Shown: positions 49,312 through 57,920 of the stretch, piece after piece
Numbering within the stretch: the stretch's first letter is position 1
Layout of the letters: every line of letters begins with the position of its first letter
NCBI RefSeq assembly: GCF_006475605.1
Contig: NZ_ML636837.1
Coordinates: forward strand, 62,001-126,000
Length of the DNA: 64,000 bases
DNA from: Asticcacaulis tiandongensis
GTDB taxonomy: Bacteria > Pseudomonadota > Alphaproteobacteria > Caulobacterales > Caulobacteraceae
Direction of reading: 5' to 3'
Position numbers and translations under genes: made by a program
Notes under the pieces: generated by a model
Databases searched by the model: none
The model's input: only the letters and a program-made list of their open reading frames with translations
Told to the model about the DNA's origin: nothing

Positions 49312-49323
49312 GTTAGCGCTAAC
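49312..49323. promoter_or_regulatory. LacI/GalR-type operator palindrome
   Basis: gttagcgctaac is a perfect 12-bp palindrome with the central GC pair expected for LacI-family operators. It ends 27 bp before the TTG start of the semialdehyde dehydrogenase gene, so a bound repressor would block its transcription. Confidence 0.65.
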
Positions 49324-49350
49324 ATTTCTATTATCGACAGGAGAGATACC

Positions 49351-50778
49351 TTGGTTTACGGCAATCTGATTAACGGCGAATGGGTCGAAACAGGTGAAAC
49401 CTTCAACAACCTCAACCCGTCCGACACCAATGATATCATCGGCGTCTACTCCAAGGCCGGTGAGGCCGAAGTCAAGGCCGCTATTGCCGCCGCTCGTGAA
49501 GCGCTGAAGACATGGCAGTATTCCACACCCCAGCAACGTTTTGACGTGCTCGACAATGCCGGTACGGAAATCCTCAACCGTAAGGCCGAACTGGGTGCGC
49601 TCCTGTCGCGCGAAGAAGGCAAGACCCTTGCCGAAGGTATTGGCGAAGTTACCCGCGCCGGTCACATCTTCAAATATTTCGCCGGTGAAGCCCTGCGCGC
49701 CCACGGCGAAGTGCTCGATTCCGTCCGTCCGGGCGTCAAGGTCGAGATCACGCGTGAGCCGGTCGGCGTCGTAGGCCTGATCTGCCCGTGGAACTTCCCT
49801 ATTGCTATTCCGGCATGGAAAATGGCGCCGGCCATCGCTTTTGGTAACACCGTCGTTTGTAAGCCTGCCGAACTGACACCGGGCTGCGCCTGGGAACTGG
49901 CGGATATTCTGAACCGCGCCGGTCTGCCCAAGGGCGTGCTGAACGTGGTCTTCGCCCGTGGTTCGGTTGCCGGCCCGCTGCTCATCGACGGCACGGATGC
50001 CATTTCCTTTACCGGTTCGGTGCCAACCGGCACCCGCGTGCGTGATCAGGCCGTTGCCAAGGGCAAGCGCATTCAGGCCGAAATGGGCGGTAAGAACCCT
50101 GTCATCGTTCTGGATGACGCTGACCTCAATGTTGCGGTTAACTCGATCCTCAACTCAGCCTTCTTCTCAAGCGGTCACCGCTGCACGGCCTCGTCGCGCA
50201 TCATCGTCACCGAAGGCATTGCCGATCAGTTCGTTGCCGAACTGGCAAAAGCCGCAAAGGCCATCAAGGTCGGCGACAGCCGCGCCGATGGCGTTCAGAT
50301 GGGGCCGATCGCCTCTCAGGAACAACTGGATATCGCCCGTGACGCCGTCGCCAAGGCCCGCGAAGATGGTGCTGAGATCCTGTCGGGTGGCGAAGACCTG
50401 ACCTTCGGCACACCGGGCTATTATTATGCGCCAACCCTGATCGATAAAACGACACCGGACATGCGCATCAACAAGGATGAAGTCTTCGGGCCGGTGGCTT
50501 CGGTCATTCGCGTCAAAGACCTCGAAGAAGCCATCAAGGTTGCCAACGACACCGAATTTGGTCTGTCAGCGGGCATCATCACCACCTCGCTGAAGTCGGC
50601 TGAAACCTTCAAGCGTCGTTCGGAAGCCGGTATGGTCATGGTCAATCTGCCGACCGCCGGTGTTGATTATCACGTTCCGTTCGGTGGCCGCAAAGCCTCG
50701 TCCTACGGTTCACGTGAACAAGGCGCCTATGCCAAGGAATTCTACACCATCGTCAAGACCGCCTATACGTCTGCCTGA
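49351..50778 (+). CDS. Aldehyde dehydrogenase, probably alpha-ketoglutaric semialdehyde dehydrogenase
   Basis: The 475-residue NAD(P)-dependent enzyme would oxidise 2-oxoglutarate semialdehyde to 2-oxoglutarate, the last step of oxidative pentose or aldarate pathways. Seen: PWNFPIAIPAWKMAPAIAFG, FTGSVPTGTRV, the general-base Glu in EMGGKNPVIVLDDADL, and the catalytic Cys in SSGHRCTASSRI. The start is TTG at 49351: aggag stands seven bases before it and MVYGNLINGEWV is the normal N-terminus. Earlier starts add 50 unrelated residues. The substrate is inferred from family resemblance and nearby arabinan degradation. Confidence 0.82.
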   Translation: MVYGNLINGEWVETGETFNNLNPSDTNDIIGVYSKAGEAEVKAAIAAAREALKTWQYSTPQQRFDVLDNAGTEILNRKAELGALLSREEGKTLAEGIGEVTRAGHIFKYFAGEALRAHGEVLDSVRPGVKVEITREPVGVVGLICPWNFPIAIPAWKMAPAIAFGNTVVCKPAELTPGCAWELADILNRAGLPKGVLNVVFARGSVAGPLLIDGTDAISFTGSVPTGTRVRDQAVAKGKRIQAEMGGKNPVIVLDDADLNVAVNSILNSAFFSSGHRCTASSRIIVTEGIADQFVAELAKAAKAIKVGDSRADGVQMGPIASQEQLDIARDAVAKAREDGAEILSGGEDLTFGTPGYYYAPTLIDKTTPDMRINKDEVFGPVASVIRVKDLEEAIKVANDTEFGLSAGIITTSLKSAETFKRRSEAGMVMVNLPTAGVDYHVPFGGRKASSYGSREQGAYAKEFYTIVKTAYTSA

Positions 50779-50789
50779 TAACTAAACCC

Positions 50790-50816
50790 TTCCCTCTCCC
50801 CTCAGGGGAGAGGGAA
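50790..50816. terminator. Hairpin between the dehydrogenase and serine hydrolase genes
   Basis: ttccctctcccc (50790-50801) pairs perfectly with ggggagagggaa (50805-50816), with a three-base loop. It lies between convergent stops. The T-runs are short. Confidence 0.7.
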
Positions 50817-50820
50817 AACT

Positions 50821-51960
50821 TTACAGCCCCGCGTACAGGGCCTCAATCAGGCCAACCGGACGCGGATCACCAATCAGATAGGGCGACTGTCGCGTCATCA
50901 CATAGGCCGCCGACAGCTTGCGCTCAGGATCGGCGAACAGGCATGACCCGCCCCAGCCGGAATGGCCAACGGCATTCTCATTCGGCCCATAAATATCTAT
51001 CCCACGATTCCGCAGGAAGCCCGCCGCCCAAGACAGGGTAAAGGGCAGCACCTTATCCGGCCCATAGGTTCGTTCACGCGACGCCTCCGTTAAGGTCGCT
51101 TCGGAAATCACCCGTGTTCCGCCAATCACCCCGCCGGTAGCGATGATATTCATATATTTCGCCAGTGCCTCTGCGGTCGCATGGCCATTGGTTGACGGAA
51201 TTTCCATCCGTCGCCAGTCTTCGTTGCCCTTACCCGCCGGTGAAGACCCCTTGTCAAAAAAGGCCGCCTTTTTGATGGCATCAATCGTCCCGAGATTAGG
51301 GGCTGCGGTCGGTTTTTGCATTTCCGCAATCCGGTGGGCCTCGCTATCGGGGGTGCCGATCATCAAATCAAGACCGAAGGGTTGAGCTATGTCTTCGCGC
51401 AAGGCCGTACCTAATGAGCGCCCATCGGCGCGGCGGAATATCTCCCCCATCAAATAGCCGACCGTTATCGGATGATACCCCGATCCCTCGCCCGGCGTCC
51501 ACAAAGGGGCCTGCGCGCACAGGGCGTCAAGGGTCGCGTCAACATCAAACCATGTCGTCGGATCAATCGGAGGAGAGAAGCCTGACAGGCCGCCCTGATG
51601 GGAAATCAGTTGCCCGAGCGTGATCGCATCCTTGCCCGCCTGAGAAAATTCCGGCCAGATACCAGACACAGGCGCATTGTAATCCAGCCTTCCCTGATCA
51701 ACCAGCCGCGCAATCATCAGAGCCGTAATGGCCTTGGTCGAGGAAAATATCGGCGTCAGGGTCTTATCGGTGAACGGGGCAGCATCGGCTTTGCGGCTCG
51801 TCTGCCCGCCCCATACATCCAGAATAACCTCACCGTCCTGCACCACCGTAAAGCGGGCACCGACTTCGGTTAAGCCGTCCGGTCCCTCGATGAAATTCTG
51901 CGCAAACCGGTCTTTCACCGCAGAAAAGCGGTCGGGGGCGTAACCTTGGATATCGGGCAT
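50821..51960 (-). CDS. Beta-lactamase-fold serine hydrolase (class C/EstB-like)
   Basis: The 379-residue protein has the SxxK nucleophile motif in FSSTKAITALM, a Tyr motif in YHPITVGYLMG, and a third active-site element HSGWGG in place of KTG. This pattern is typical of EstB-like esterases and serine hydrolases rather than true beta-lactamases. There is no signal peptide, which suggests a cytoplasmic esterase. The substrate is unknown. Confidence 0.85.
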   Translation of the reverse strand: MPDIQGYAPDRFSAVKDRFAQNFIEGPDGLTEVGARFTVVQDGEVILDVWGGQTSRKADAAPFTDKTLTPIFSSTKAITALMIARLVDQGRLDYNAPVSGIWPEFSQAGKDAITLGQLISHQGGLSGFSPPIDPTTWFDVDATLDALCAQAPLWTPGEGSGYHPITVGYLMGEIFRRADGRSLGTALREDIAQPFGLDLMIGTPDSEAHRIAEMQKPTAAPNLGTIDAIKKAAFFDKGSSPAGKGNEDWRRMEIPSTNGHATAEALAKYMNIIATGGVIGGTRVISEATLTEASRERTYGPDKVLPFTLSWAAGFLRNRGIDIYGPNENAVGHSGWGGSCLFADPERKLSAAYVMTRQSPYLIGDPRPVGLIEALYAGL

Positions 51961-52154
51961 GGGCGGATTTTCTCAAAAAAAAGGACTGCGATCGCTTCTG
52001 TTATAAGAGCGCGGCTTGAACGGTTCAACCGTCAGGTGCGACATAAGCGCCCGCCCCGCGCCCAGTAAACCTTTGGCAAAATACCCGCTGATATGCTGAG
52101 CGCGTGAGACGGCCAAACCGCCCATCGCTACCATTACCTTTTGGAACGCTTATC

Positions 52155-52697
52155 ATGATCCATCACGATCCCTTCGCTCAGCCCTTCCACACCCATGACC
52201 CGCTCATTGGTAGCGAACGGCTCAGGCTCTATGGACTGACCCCTGAGGTTTGTGAAAATATTCGCAGCCACGGCGCTTTCCTGCTGTCTGTCGTGCCTGA
52301 GGCGCTTGACAGGTTTTACCGTCGCATCGGTGATTTTGAAGAAACCCGCCGCTTCTTTCGCGATGATGAGCACATAGCATTCATGAAGGTCGTTCAGACA
52401 CGTCACTGGCAACGCCTGACCGAAGCGCAGTTTGATGAGGCCTATGCCGAGGAAGTGATGCGCATCGGTGAAACCCACTATAATGTGGGGGTTCCGCCCA
52501 AGCTCTATATCGCCTTTTATAATGTCATGCTGATCGCGCTGGCCGATCTTGTTGCGCTTCGTTATGACGCCACCTTCCCCGAAGCAGGCCCTGCGGATCA
52601 GTTTACCTTGATGAAAGACCTGACACGTGTTCTGATGTACGACATGGAATGCGCCATCACGGTCTATGTTGAGCGCTCAAACAGCATATTCATCTGA
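52155..52697 (+). CDS. Protoglobin-type single-domain heme protein
   Basis: The 180-residue protein matches the globin domain of globin-coupled sensors/protoglobins: an N-terminal helix (LRLYGLTPEVCENI), the proximal heme His84 in TRHWQRLTEAQFDEAY, and the signature RIGETHYNVGVPPKLYIAFYN. No output domain is attached, so it binds O2, NO or CO without its own signalling module. The ATG at 52155 is preferred over a GTG at 52104. The secreted methyltransferase gene follows 15 bp later, suggesting co-transcription. Confidence 0.85.
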   Translation: MIHHDPFAQPFHTHDPLIGSERLRLYGLTPEVCENIRSHGAFLLSVVPEALDRFYRRIGDFEETRRFFRDDEHIAFMKVVQTRHWQRLTEAQFDEAYAEEVMRIGETHYNVGVPPKLYIAFYNVMLIALADLVALRYDATFPEAGPADQFTLMKDLTRVLMYDMECAITVYVERSNSIFI

Positions 52698-52712
52698 CGG
52701 AGAAACCCCACC

Positions 52713-53522
52713 ATGAAACGCCTGTTGTCTGCCGTTACCCTTGCCTGTGTGTGCGCCCTGCCTGTGAGCGCAGTGGCCGAAGCCCCGTCGCCTGAGTTGC
52801 GCGCCGCCATAGACGGTAGCTGGCGTTCTGAGACCGATAAGGCGCGCGATGTGTATCGCCATCCGGCCGAAGCCCTGACCTTCTGGGGTCTTGGGCCCAA
52901 CCAGACGATAGTCGAATTCTATCCGGGCAATGGCGGCTGGTGGACGCAGATACTGGCACCCTACGCCAAAAACACCGGCGGCACCTATATTGCGGCCATT
53001 AATAATGGCGCAGACCCCGCCTTTTACGCGGCTGTGGCCGATGAAGCGCGTTACGGCAAGGTTAAGGCCTATAGCCTGACCGGCGAAGTCAGCGAACTGC
53101 CCGCCAATACTGCCGATCTGGTGTTGATTGCCCGTGCCTTCCATAACTGGGCCAGACGCGATGGTGTGACCGATCATTATCTTAAGGCAGCTTTTGATAC
53201 GCTGAAACCGGGCGGTATTCTGGCGGTCGAACAGCACCGTGCCGCCGAAGGGGCTGACCCCAAGGCGGGCAGCGGCTATGTACCGGAATCCTATGTCATC
53301 GAAGCCGCACAAAAGGCCGGTTTCGTTCTCGAAGGCCGGTCGGAAATCAATGCCAACCCCAAGGATACACGTGATCATCCGTTTGGCGTTTGGACCCTGC
53401 CACCGGTACGTTCAAGTGCCGCGCGTGGCGAGCAACCCGCCCCTAATTTCGACCGCGCGAAATATGATGCCATTGGCGAATCCGACCGTATGACCCTGAA
53501 ATTCCGTAAGCCCCTGAAATAG
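52713..53522 (+). CDS. Exported class I methyltransferase-fold protein (COG4798-like)
   Basis: The 269-residue protein starts with a signal peptide (MKRLLSAVTLACVCALPVSA, cleavage near AVAEA). It then shows a methyltransferase-like Rossmann fold: IVEFYPGNGGWWTQIL in place of the usual GxGxG, and LIARAFHNWAR, LKPGGILAVEQH. SAM is not expected in the periplasm, so either the segment is not cleaved or the fold has another role. The family is known but uncharacterised. A ggaga element precedes the ATG. It may share a transcript with the protoglobin gene before it and the radical SAM gene 62 bp after it. Confidence 0.78.
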   Translation: MKRLLSAVTLACVCALPVSAVAEAPSPELRAAIDGSWRSETDKARDVYRHPAEALTFWGLGPNQTIVEFYPGNGGWWTQILAPYAKNTGGTYIAAINNGADPAFYAAVADEARYGKVKAYSLTGEVSELPANTADLVLIARAFHNWARRDGVTDHYLKAAFDTLKPGGILAVEQHRAAEGADPKAGSGYVPESYVIEAAQKAGFVLEGRSEINANPKDTRDHPFGVWTLPPVRSSAARGEQPAPNFDRAKYDAIGESDRMTLKFRKPLK

Positions 53523-53584
53523 GCCTTACTGACGGGTTTAAAATAAGGATTGACCAGACGGCGAAGTGAACATACCATGAACAA

Positions 53585-54817
53585 ATGGCAAAATCACTCA
53601 AAGACCGTCTGGCCATCCTTTCTGACGCCGCGAAATATGACGCGTCCTGCGCCTCCTCAGGGACGACTAAGCGCAACTCTTTGAAATCCGGCGGCCTGGG
53701 TTCAACCGAAGGCTCAGGCATTTGTCACGCCTATGCGCCGGACGGTCGCTGCATATCGCTGCTCAAGATTTTGATGACCAATTTCTGCATCTATGACTGC
53801 GCCTATTGCATCAACCGGTCATCTTCCAATGTGGCGCGTGCGCGATTTACACCGGATGAGGTGGTGTGGCTGACGCTCGAATTTTACCGCCGCAACTATA
53901 TCGAAGGCCTGTTTTTGTCGTCAGGCATTATCCAGAATTCCGATTACACCATGGAACAGATGGTGCGCATCGCCAAAGATTTGCGGCTGAAGCACGGGTT
54001 CCGCGGCTATATCCATCTGAAAACCATCCCCGAAGCTTCGGCGCACCTGATCGAGGAGGCCGGATTGTTTGCCGACCGCCTGTCGATCAATATCGAACTG
54101 CCGACAGATGCGGGTGTTGAAAAATTCGCCCCCCAGAAACATCCGGCCAATATCCGGCGCTCCATGGGTGAGCTTAAAACCAAAATTGATGAGGCGCATG
54201 AGCCGACCCTGAAATCCAGACGCCGCAAACGCTTTGTCCCTGCGGGACAGAGCACACAAATGATTATAGGCGCGGATAAGGCATCGGATGCCACGATCCT
54301 GAATACCAGCGCCGGTCTTTATTCCGGTTATCGCCTGCGCCGCGTCTATTATTCGGCCTTCAGTCCTATTCCCGATGCCTCTCAGGCCTTGCCGCTGATC
54401 AGACCGCCGCTGATGCGTGAGCACCGGCTTTATCAGGCCGACTGGCTTTACCGGTTTTACGGGTTCAATATCGATGAAATCACGGCCAGCCAGCCGGACG
54501 GGATGCTTGAACTGGATATTGACCCCAAACTGTCCTGGGCGCTGGCTAATCGCGCGCGTTTTCCGGTGGACATAAACAGCGCCGACAAGGAGCTTTTGCT
54601 GCGCGTCCCCGGATTAGGGGTAAAGACGGTTCTCTCCATCCTCAAGGCGCGCAAGCACAAAAGACTGGGGCTGGAAGATCTGGCGCGGCTCAAGGTATCG
54701 GTGAAAAAGGTCAAGGCCTTTATCAGCGCCTCCGGCTGGGCACCGGTGTCGCTCATTGATCGGGCCGATCTGCGTGAGATGTTCAACCCGCCGCCTGAGC
54801 AACTGGCCCTGCTATGA
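53585..54817 (+). CDS. Putative DNA modification/repair radical SAM protein
   Basis: The 410-residue protein has the radical-SAM cluster motif CxxxCxxC at Cys68, Cys72 and Cys75 (FCIYDCAYCIN). A helix-hairpin-helix-type segment lies near the C-terminus (LLRVPGLGVKTVLSILKAR), a DNA-binding element. It matches the family described as linked to uracil-DNA-glycosylase-like proteins, whose reaction is unknown. Its stop overlaps the start of the DUF4130 gene by four bases, the usual partner of this family, so the two proteins probably act together on DNA. Confidence 0.88.
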   Translation: MAKSLKDRLAILSDAAKYDASCASSGTTKRNSLKSGGLGSTEGSGICHAYAPDGRCISLLKILMTNFCIYDCAYCINRSSSNVARARFTPDEVVWLTLEFYRRNYIEGLFLSSGIIQNSDYTMEQMVRIAKDLRLKHGFRGYIHLKTIPEASAHLIEEAGLFADRLSINIELPTDAGVEKFAPQKHPANIRRSMGELKTKIDEAHEPTLKSRRRKRFVPAGQSTQMIIGADKASDATILNTSAGLYSGYRLRRVYYSAFSPIPDASQALPLIRPPLMREHRLYQADWLYRFYGFNIDEITASQPDGMLELDIDPKLSWALANRARFPVDINSADKELLLRVPGLGVKTVLSILKARKHKRLGLEDLARLKVSVKKVKAFISASGWAPVSLIDRADLREMFNPPPEQLALL

Positions 54818-55647
54818 TCCACCGTGTCAGGCTTTCAGGGGCAGGCCATTTCGACGACTGGCGACAGGCGGCGCGAAGCCTTATTTTACAAGGGGCTGAG
54901 CCACGCGATATCGAATGGGGCTGCGATTACGAATATACGGACGATCTGTTTGCCGCCCCGTCAGCACCGCCCCGCGCGGTTACCGGTACCTTGTCTGTGC
55001 CCAGGGCTTTCCTGACATTGGCCGAAAGGCTTTTGTGCCACAATAATCCCGCACGGTTTTCGCTGGCCTATCGCTTGTTGTGGCGTTTGCAGCGTGAGCG
55101 CAATCTGCTGGCGCAGGTGACAGACGCAGATATGTGTCAGTCGCATCAGCTTGTTAAATCCGTTGACCGCGATTGCCATAAGATGAAAGCCTTTGTGCGC
55201 TTCAAGGAAATGGACGGCGAAGGGGCACGCCGTAGGTTCGTCGCCTGGTTTGAACCGGATCATTATATCATCCGCCGTACCGCGCCGTTTTTTCAGCGTC
55301 GCTTTACCGATATGGACTGGATTATCGCCACGCCCAAAGGCTCGGCGGCATGGGATGGTCAGAGCCTGCATTTTAATGATCAGCCCCAAACCCGCCCCGA
55401 TATAGTTGATGAGACGGATGATCTCTGGCGAACCTATTTTGCCAATATTTTCAATCCAGCGCGCCTCAAGGTCAAAATGATGCAGTCGGAAATGCCCAAG
55501 AAATACTGGAAGAACCTGCCCGAAGCCGACCTGATCCCGCAACTGATCCGCGATGCGGATAAGCGCGTACAGGAAATGAATAATCAGACCCTGAATCAAA
55601 CCCCGCCTCGTTTTCACCAGCGCCTGAACAAGGCGCGATCCACCTGA
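54814..55647 (+). CDS. DUF4130-domain protein (TIGR03915-type), partner of the radical SAM protein
   Basis: The 277-residue protein contains the domain that accompanies the radical SAM protein: ERLLCHNNPARFSLAYRLLW in the middle, then VDRDCHKMKAFVRF, HYIIRRTAPFFQRRF and PKKYWKNLPEADLIPQLI. In many bacteria this domain is fused to a uracil-DNA-glycosylase-like domain of family UdgX. Here the protein ends after the DUF4130 region, so any glycosylase must be encoded elsewhere. Start and previous stop overlap by four bases (ATGA), indicating translational coupling. The catalytic role is unknown. Confidence 0.82.
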   Translation: MIHRVRLSGAGHFDDWRQAARSLILQGAEPRDIEWGCDYEYTDDLFAAPSAPPRAVTGTLSVPRAFLTLAERLLCHNNPARFSLAYRLLWRLQRERNLLAQVTDADMCQSHQLVKSVDRDCHKMKAFVRFKEMDGEGARRRFVAWFEPDHYIIRRTAPFFQRRFTDMDWIIATPKGSAAWDGQSLHFNDQPQTRPDIVDETDDLWRTYFANIFNPARLKVKMMQSEMPKKYWKNLPEADLIPQLIRDADKRVQEMNNQTLNQTPPRFHQRLNKARST

Positions 55648-55655
55648 CCATTGCC

Positions 55656-55710
55656 TTGACAGGTTTCACACAGTGGGGTTAGGGTGCGCGACGGATAATT
55701 TGTCCGACAT
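55656..55710 (+). promoter_or_regulatory. Candidate promoter and operator of the arabinanase gene
   Basis: ttgaca (55656-55661) and tagggt (55680-55685) could be -35 and -10 elements with 18-bp spacing. ttgtccgacat (55700-55710) follows about 15 bp downstream and is identical to the motif at 49207-49217. Its position near the start site suits a repressor. Confidence 0.45.
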
Positions 55711-55748
55711 TATAAATATAAAAATCAGCGCCTGACGGGGAGCACTTC

Positions 55749-57293
55749 ATGCCTAAGCTTACGCCTAAATCGGCCACACTAAGGGTGGCTGCCTGTTGTC
55801 TGACTCTGTTGGCGGTAAGCCTGAGCAGTTGCGGCGGCGGTGGTGGCGGCGGCGGAAGCAGCGGGGGTGGCGGTGCGTCCTCAAGCAGCAGCGCACCGGT
55901 CAATGGCACCCTGAGCTCCATTAATTTTACCTATCAGCTCAGGATCAAAAACATCCAGAGCGGTCAGTATCTCGGAATCGAAAACCAGAGCCAGACATCA
56001 GGTGCCCGTATTTCCCAAAGCACTGATACCACAGGCAAACACACGCACTGGCATGCCATACCTATGCCGGACAGTCAGTATAATCTGGAGAATATGCTGA
56101 CCCATCAGGTCATGGGCATAGTGAATGCCTCTAATGAGGCCGGTGCCGAGGCCGTGCAATGGGCCGATAACGGCACCAATGATCACCTGTGGCAATTCTA
56201 TGCGCTGGGCAATAACCGGTATCTGATCCGTAACGTCAAAAGCGGTCTTTACCTGCAATCTGATACAACAAGTCTCATCAAACAGGCCGCTCGCAATGCC
56301 GCCTGCACCTGTCAGGAGTGGGAAATTACTCAGACAACTCATGCAGCCTATCCCCTGCCCTTAAATGTTACGGGCGGGGGCACGGCTGTACATGACCCGC
56401 ATATGATTCAGGATGCCGCCGGAAAATACTGGCTCTATGGCACGCACAATACGCTCTCAAGTTCGACGGACATGATCAATTTTACTGCCAATACGCGGGC
56501 CATTGATCCTGATTTTGCGTGGTGGAAGACCAAAAACACCACCGACACCGGCGGGCGAACCGATCTCTGGGCACCGGGCCTGCTCTATGCCAACGGCACC
56601 TATTATCACTACTACTCGATCCCGATCTATCAGACGCCATCGAACAACACGACCAATCAGGGAGCGCAGGCCTTGATTGCGCTGGCGACCGGCCCGTCAC
56701 CGACCGGGCCCTGGACGGATGCGGGTGAAATCATTTCCTCCTGCGGACGTACTACCGGCTGTACCACGACATGGAACGCCATTGACCCCGCCCCCTTCAT
56801 AGATGCTGACGGGCGCTGGTGGATGACCTTTGGTTCGTGGGAAGACGGCCTGCATATCCTTGAGCTTGACCCCGCCACGGGTCTGAGACTGGGGACGGAT
56901 ATGACCAACATCGTTAAACGCCCTGCCGGTATCGAAGGCCCGTTCATCTTCCCGCACACCGTTGGCGGCACGCAGTATTATTACTACTTCGCCTCGATTA
57001 ATGTCTGCTGCTCGGGCCTCAACAGCCGCTACCGCATCGTGGTCGGGCGTTCGACAAGCCCAACCGGCCCCTATCTTGATCGGGGCGGCCTTGATCTGAA
57101 AGACGGCGGCGGCACTATTCTGCTCAGTACCCATGGCAATATTCATGGCCCCGGCGGCCAGAGCGTGCTGAAAACCAACGATAACAAGGTCGTCCTGACC
57201 TATCATTATTACAACGGCACAGAAAACGGCTTCCCCAGACTGGGCCTGAACTATCTGGCATTTGATGCCGATGGCTGGCCCTATGTCGAGTGA
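55749..57293 (+). CDS. Arabinan endo-1,5-alpha-L-arabinosidase-like GH43 lipoprotein with ricin-type domain
   Basis: The 514-residue protein has a lipobox SLSSC (Cys28), then a Gly/Ser-only linker to about residue 50. A ricin-type beta-trefoil domain (about 55-195, LRIKNIQSGQYLGIEN, HLWQFYALGNNRYLI) comes next, followed by a GH43 propeller. Candidate catalytic residues are Asp216 (AVHDPHM), Asp346 (NAIDPAPF) and Glu396 (IEGPFIF). The late motif HGNIHGPGGQSV is typical of the arabinanase subgroup. It would be displayed on the cell surface or in the periplasm to cut arabinan side chains of pectin. It ends one base before the convergent cpaA stop. Confidence 0.87.
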   Translation: MPKLTPKSATLRVAACCLTLLAVSLSSCGGGGGGGGSSGGGGASSSSSAPVNGTLSSINFTYQLRIKNIQSGQYLGIENQSQTSGARISQSTDTTGKHTHWHAIPMPDSQYNLENMLTHQVMGIVNASNEAGAEAVQWADNGTNDHLWQFYALGNNRYLIRNVKSGLYLQSDTTSLIKQAARNAACTCQEWEITQTTHAAYPLPLNVTGGGTAVHDPHMIQDAAGKYWLYGTHNTLSSSTDMINFTANTRAIDPDFAWWKTKNTTDTGGRTDLWAPGLLYANGTYYHYYSIPIYQTPSNNTTNQGAQALIALATGPSPTGPWTDAGEIISSCGRTTGCTTTWNAIDPAPFIDADGRWWMTFGSWEDGLHILELDPATGLRLGTDMTNIVKRPAGIEGPFIFPHTVGGTQYYYYFASINVCCSGLNSRYRIVVGRSTSPTGPYLDRGGLDLKDGGGTILLSTHGNIHGPGGQSVLKTNDNKVVLTYHYYNGTENGFPRLGLNYLAFDADGWPYVE

Positions 57294-57294
57294 T

Positions 57295-57801
57295 TTACAA
57301 GCCCAGTAGCGGATACAGATTACTGTGCGGGATGGCCAGCAGGCCACCCGCGCAGATGGCAATACCGTAAGGAATATCCCCCTTTGGCTCCAGCAACTTC
57401 TGAAGCCATGCCGGCATGACCGGCGTAAAGATTTGCAGGAATTGTCGCGCGACCAGAAGCAGGATCGTCAGAGCCCCGCCCGCCAGCGCCACATAGGCCA
57501 GAAACACCAGAAAGCCCTGAAAGTGGAACCACAGGGCCGTGGCGGCAATCAGCTTGGCATCACCCCCGCCCATAAACCTCAGGGCAAAGGCGACGATCCC
57601 CAGCACAAACGCCAGCACCCCAATCCCCAGATGCTCGGCAATGAACATCAGATCAGGCTTGAGCATCACCGCCACCGGCACAAACATCACCGCCAGTATG
57701 ATCGACAGCTTGTTGGGGATGGTCATGGTGGTCAGGTCACTGACCGCCGCCCAGATCAGGCAGGCCGGAAAAATGAGCGCAAACAAAAGAGGCAGGGTCA
57801 T
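57295..57801 (-). CDS. cpaA: Prepilin peptidase, CpaA/A24 type
   Basis: The 168-residue inner-membrane aspartic peptidase cleaves prepilin leader peptides for Flp/Tad pili. The two catalytic aspartates are in AAVSDLTTMTIPN and in MGGGDAKLIAAT (GxGD). It has about five membrane segments and lacks the N-terminal methyltransferase domain of PilD. It is normally part of a cpa/tad cluster with pilA and cpaBC, but no other pilus gene lies nearby. Its target pilin is therefore elsewhere. Confidence 0.88.
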   Translation of the reverse strand: MTLPLLFALIFPACLIWAAVSDLTTMTIPNKLSIILAVMFVPVAVMLKPDLMFIAEHLGIGVLAFVLGIVAFALRFMGGGDAKLIAATALWFHFQGFLVFLAYVALAGGALTILLLVARQFLQIFTPVMPAWLQKLLEPKGDIPYGIAICAGGLLAIPHSNLYPLLGL

Positions 57802-57871
57802 GAGGCGTTCCGTTTTGGATTTACCTCACCTTTACCCAACAAACCTTGCTATCGCCCTAAGAGGTGCACAT

Positions 57872-57907
57872 TAAAAAGCACCGGTACGGCTTTTGCCGCG
57901 CCGGTGC
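57872..57907 (-). terminator. Terminator of the TonB-dependent receptor gene
   Basis: In the minus-strand transcript gcaccgg (57901-57907) and its partner (57878-57884) enclose an inner stem (cggc-tttt-gccg, 57887-57898). A run of five U (57873-57877) follows. Confidence 0.8.
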
Positions 57908-57920
57908 CGTCAAACCGCAC

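Noticed and set aside
55830-55900. Low-complexity ggcggc-type repeats
   Set aside because: They encode the Gly/Ser linker after the lipobox of the arabinanase and need no other explanation.
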